Shown piece by piece: positions 5,276 through 7,181 of a stretch of 7,181 bases of DNA. The translations under genes and the position numbers were made by a program. The DNA lies in NCBI GenBank assembly GCA_028819775.1, contig JAPPKV010000477.1:1-7181 (forward strand). The letters run 5' to 3'. How positions within the stretch are numbered: the stretch's first letter is position 1; each line of letters opens with the position of its first letter. Under the pieces are notes generated by a model. The model searched no databases. It was not told where the DNA came from and was given only the letters and a program-made list of their open reading frames with translations. Source of the stretch: Gammaproteobacteria bacterium. GTDB taxonomy: Bacteria > Pseudomonadota > Gammaproteobacteria > Pseudomonadales > Azotimanducaceae_A.

Positions 5276-6508
5276 ATGAGCAAACGGCGAGTCGCGGTAA
5301 CAGGCCTCGGCATGTTGTCGCCAATCGGGAATGCCGTCGGGGAAGGCTGGCGCAACGCCCTTGAGGGCGTCAGCGGTGCGGCAACCATCACCGATTTCGA
5401 TACCACCGGCCAGAGCGTCACGATCAGCGCAGCGGTCAAGAATCTGACGGTCGAGGACTATCTGGATCGGAAGGAAGCGCGTCGCCTCGACCGTTTCATT
5501 CAGTACGGGCTGATCGCTGGCATCCAAGCCGTGCGGGATGCCGGTCTTGACGACGTCTCCGACGGCAACAGGATCGGTGTTGCGATCGGTTCGGGGATCG
5601 GTGGGATCAACACCATCGAAGACACCCATTCCACCTGCCTGGACCGCGGTCCGGGACGCGTGTCGCCGTTCTTCGTGCCGTCGAGCATCATCAACATGAT
5701 CGCCGGCAAACTGTCGATGATGTACAACTTCCGTGGCCCGAACCTGGCGGTCGTCACAGCCTGTACCACCGGGACCCACAACATCGGTTTGGGTATGCGT
5801 GCCATCCAGTGCGGCGACGCCGATGTAATGGTCGTGGGTGGCGCGGAACAGGCCACCTCGCCGGTTACGGTGGCGGGGTTTGCCTCCATGAAGGCGCTGT
5901 CCACGCGCAACAACGATCCCGAATCCGCGAGCCGGCCCTGGGACCGCGACCGTGACGGGTTCGTACTGGGCGACGGTGCCGGCGTACTGGTCCTCGAGGA
6001 CTTCGAGCGGGCCCGGGCAAGGGGCGCCAACATCTACTGCGAACTGGCCGGGTTCGGCATGAGCGCCGACGCGCACCACATCACCAGCCCTCCCGACGAC
6101 GGCCACGGTGCCGTCGCATCGATGCACAACGCGTTGGCCGACGCGCGGCTCGGCCCGGACGACATCGACTACATCAATGCGCACGGCACGTCGACGCCCC
6201 AGGGGGATATCGCGGAGACGCTGTCGATCAAGGCGGTGTTCGGCGAATCCACCCAAGTCGCCGTGAGTTCCACGAAGTCGATGATCGGGCACTTGCTGGG
6301 CGCCGCCGGCGCGGTGGAGGCGATCTTCTCCGTGCTCGCGGTCGCGAACGACATCGCACCGCCCACGATCAACCTCGACAAACCCGGTGCCGAGTGCGAT
6401 CTGGACTACATTCCGCACACCGCTCGTGAAATGTCCATCGACGCAGCGTTGTCGAACTCGTTCGGATTCGGCGGCACCAACGGAACCCTGATATTCACGG
6501 CGGTCTGA
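5276..6508 (+). CDS. fabF: 3-oxoacyl-ACP synthase II (FabF)
   Basis: Elongating condensing enzyme: joins acyl chains to malonyl-ACP with loss of CO2. The protein has 410 residues (E. coli 413) and starts MSKRRVAVTGLGMLSPIGN, typical of FabF. The nucleophile Cys163 is in VTACTTGTHNIG. The two catalytic His are His303 in NAHGTSTPQGD and His339 in GHLLGAAGAVEA, with Lys334 in SSTKSMIG. The glycine-rich end NSFGFGGTNGTLIF is present. The Cys-His-His set marks a chain-elongating synthase, not FabH, so this gene does not replace the missing initiator. ATG 5276 has no good ribosome binding site, and a strong hairpin lies just upstream, which suggests lower translation than acpP. The next gene is mltG; pabC, found here in E. 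coli, is absent. Confidence 0.98.
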   Translation: MSKRRVAVTGLGMLSPIGNAVGEGWRNALEGVSGAATITDFDTTGQSVTISAAVKNLTVEDYLDRKEARRLDRFIQYGLIAGIQAVRDAGLDDVSDGNRIGVAIGSGIGGINTIEDTHSTCLDRGPGRVSPFFVPSSIINMIAGKLSMMYNFRGPNLAVVTACTTGTHNIGLGMRAIQCGDADVMVVGGAEQATSPVTVAGFASMKALSTRNNDPESASRPWDRDRDGFVLGDGAGVLVLEDFERARARGANIYCELAGFGMSADAHHITSPPDDGHGAVASMHNALADARLGPDDIDYINAHGTSTPQGDIAETLSIKAVFGESTQVAVSSTKSMIGHLLGAAGAVEAIFSVLAVANDIAPPTINLDKPGAECDLDYIPHTAREMSIDAALSNSFGFGGTNGTLIFTAV

Positions 6509-6555
6509 TCAAGCGGCAGTCACCGCCTTACTCCGCCGCGCCGTAGAGGTCGCTG

Positions 6556-7181
6556 TTGAATCTCGTGAACAAGCGAATACTGTTCATCCCCGCAGTCGTT
6601 ATCGTGTTGGGAATCGCGTTCCTGGTAGGGGTGCGGATCTTCCTCGATCGGTGGGCCGAACAACCCCTGTCGGTTGCCGAGGACACGGTGTTCATCGTCG
6701 AGCCCGCCATGACGTTCTCCTCGGTCGCCGACCGACTCGTAGAGGCGGGGGTCGTCACGGGGTGGCTGTTTTCGCTGCGTGCGCGTGAACGAGGCCTGCA
6801 GGCGTCAGTTCAGAGCGGCGAATACCTGATCACTGCGTCTCTCACACCGGACACGCTGCTTGACCGCCTGACGCTCGGCGATGTCGTGGCGCACCGGTAC
6901 CTGATCGTCGAAGGAAGCACCTGCGGAGACGTGCTGGAGGGCTTGGCGGCCGACGACCGGCTGAGTTTCGACCTGGCAGGGGCCGACGCGGCGGACTTGA
7001 TGGTCCGCCTGGGGCTGCCGGCCGGCAACGCGGAGGGCCGGTTCTTTCCCGATACCTATCTCTTTCGACGCGGCGACAAGGCGTCCAGGCTGCTGCTGCG
7101 GGCGAAATCCAAGATGGACGCCGTGCTTCAGGAATTGTGGTCAGCGCGCTCGTCGAGGGTGTCGTTCGAGTCCCCCTACGA
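6556..7181 (+). CDS. mltG: Endolytic murein transglycosylase MltG (YceG-like), 5' part; continues past the window
   Basis: MltG is an inner-membrane lytic transglycosylase that cuts nascent glycan strands and so sets their length. The frame is open from TTG 6556 to the window end (208 codons plus two bases). A short basic N-terminus (NLVNKR) is followed by one membrane segment at about residues 8-29 (ILFIPAVVIVLGIAFLVGVRIF), then a periplasmic part. Family landmarks are SGEYLI with PDTLLDRL, LIVEGSTCGDVLEGL and GRFFPDTYLF (residues 161-170), equivalent to GWFWPDTW of E. coli MltG. The catalytic Glu motif would lie beyond the window. TTG 6556 is chosen because GAGGT (6546-6550) sits 5 bases upstream and an in-frame stop lies at 6544; GTG 6565 is the alternative. 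The gap after fabF is 47 bases and shows nothing else. Confidence 0.93.
   Translation, partial: MNLVNKRILFIPAVVIVLGIAFLVGVRIFLDRWAEQPLSVAEDTVFIVEPAMTFSSVADRLVEAGVVTGWLFSLRARERGLQASVQSGEYLITASLTPDTLLDRLTLGDVVAHRYLIVEGSTCGDVLEGLAADDRLSFDLAGADAADLMVRLGLPAGNAEGRFFPDTYLFRRGDKASRLLLRAKSKMDAVLQELWSARSSRVSFESPY

Noticed and set aside
5225..6418. 397-codon open frame on the minus strand opposite fabF
   Set aside because: It lies opposite a fully conserved FabF, its product (rich in Arg, His, Asp, Val) has no recognisable domain, and such antisense frames are common in GC-rich genes.
1..7181. CRISPR arrays, tRNA or rRNA genes, insertion sequences, phage genes, defence systems
   Set aside because: No spaced repeats, transposase-like frames, terminal inverted repeats or RNA-gene signatures were seen; the window is filled with core genes.

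Overview
This window is a GC-rich housekeeping locus, most likely from a gammaproteobacterium. The order is rluC, maf (opposite strand), yceD, rpmF, plsX, fabD, fabG, acpP, fabF, mltG, which is the classical gammaproteobacterial ribosome/fatty-acid cluster. The divergent maf gene and the zinc-free type of L32 fit that lineage. GTG and TTG starts are frequent, as expected at high GC. I cannot name a genus. The absence of fabH between plsX and fabD recalls pseudomonads more than E. coli.

Layout. Positions 2-625 hold the 3' part of rluC (23S rRNA pseudouridine synthase), whose start lies before the window. Its end overlaps the convergent maf gene (600 to 1232) by 26 bases. A near-consensus sigma70 promoter (TTGACA, 17 bases, TATCAT) at 1251-1279 fires rightward in the maf-yceD gap. 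It opens a long rightward series: yceD (1307-1846), rpmF (1861-2037), plsX (about 2055-3086), fabD (3127-4059), fabG (4062-4796), acpP (4991-5224), fabF (5276-6508) and the 5' part of mltG (6556 to beyond the window end). All but the fabG-acpP gap (194 bases) are spaced by about 50 bases or less, so co-transcription is likely. The 194-base gap holds three small inverted repeats and a tandem 9-base repeat just before the acpP ribosome binding site.

How the genes work together. YceD and L32 belong to ribosome/rRNA metabolism. PlsX turns acyl-ACP into acyl-phosphate for phospholipid synthesis. FabD loads malonate onto ACP (acpP), FabF condenses and FabG reduces: the core of type II fatty acid synthesis. 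MltG is an inner-membrane lytic transglycosylase that ends glycan strands. The locus therefore couples ribosome, membrane-lipid and cell-wall growth.

I found no previously undescribed system. The points that deserve a second look are: plsX has no ATG, GTG or TTG codon where its conserved N-terminus begins; several PlsX signature residues are altered; fabH and pabC are missing from their usual places; and several potential RNA hairpins lie at gene junctions (yceD-rpmF, fabG-acpP, acpP-fabF).
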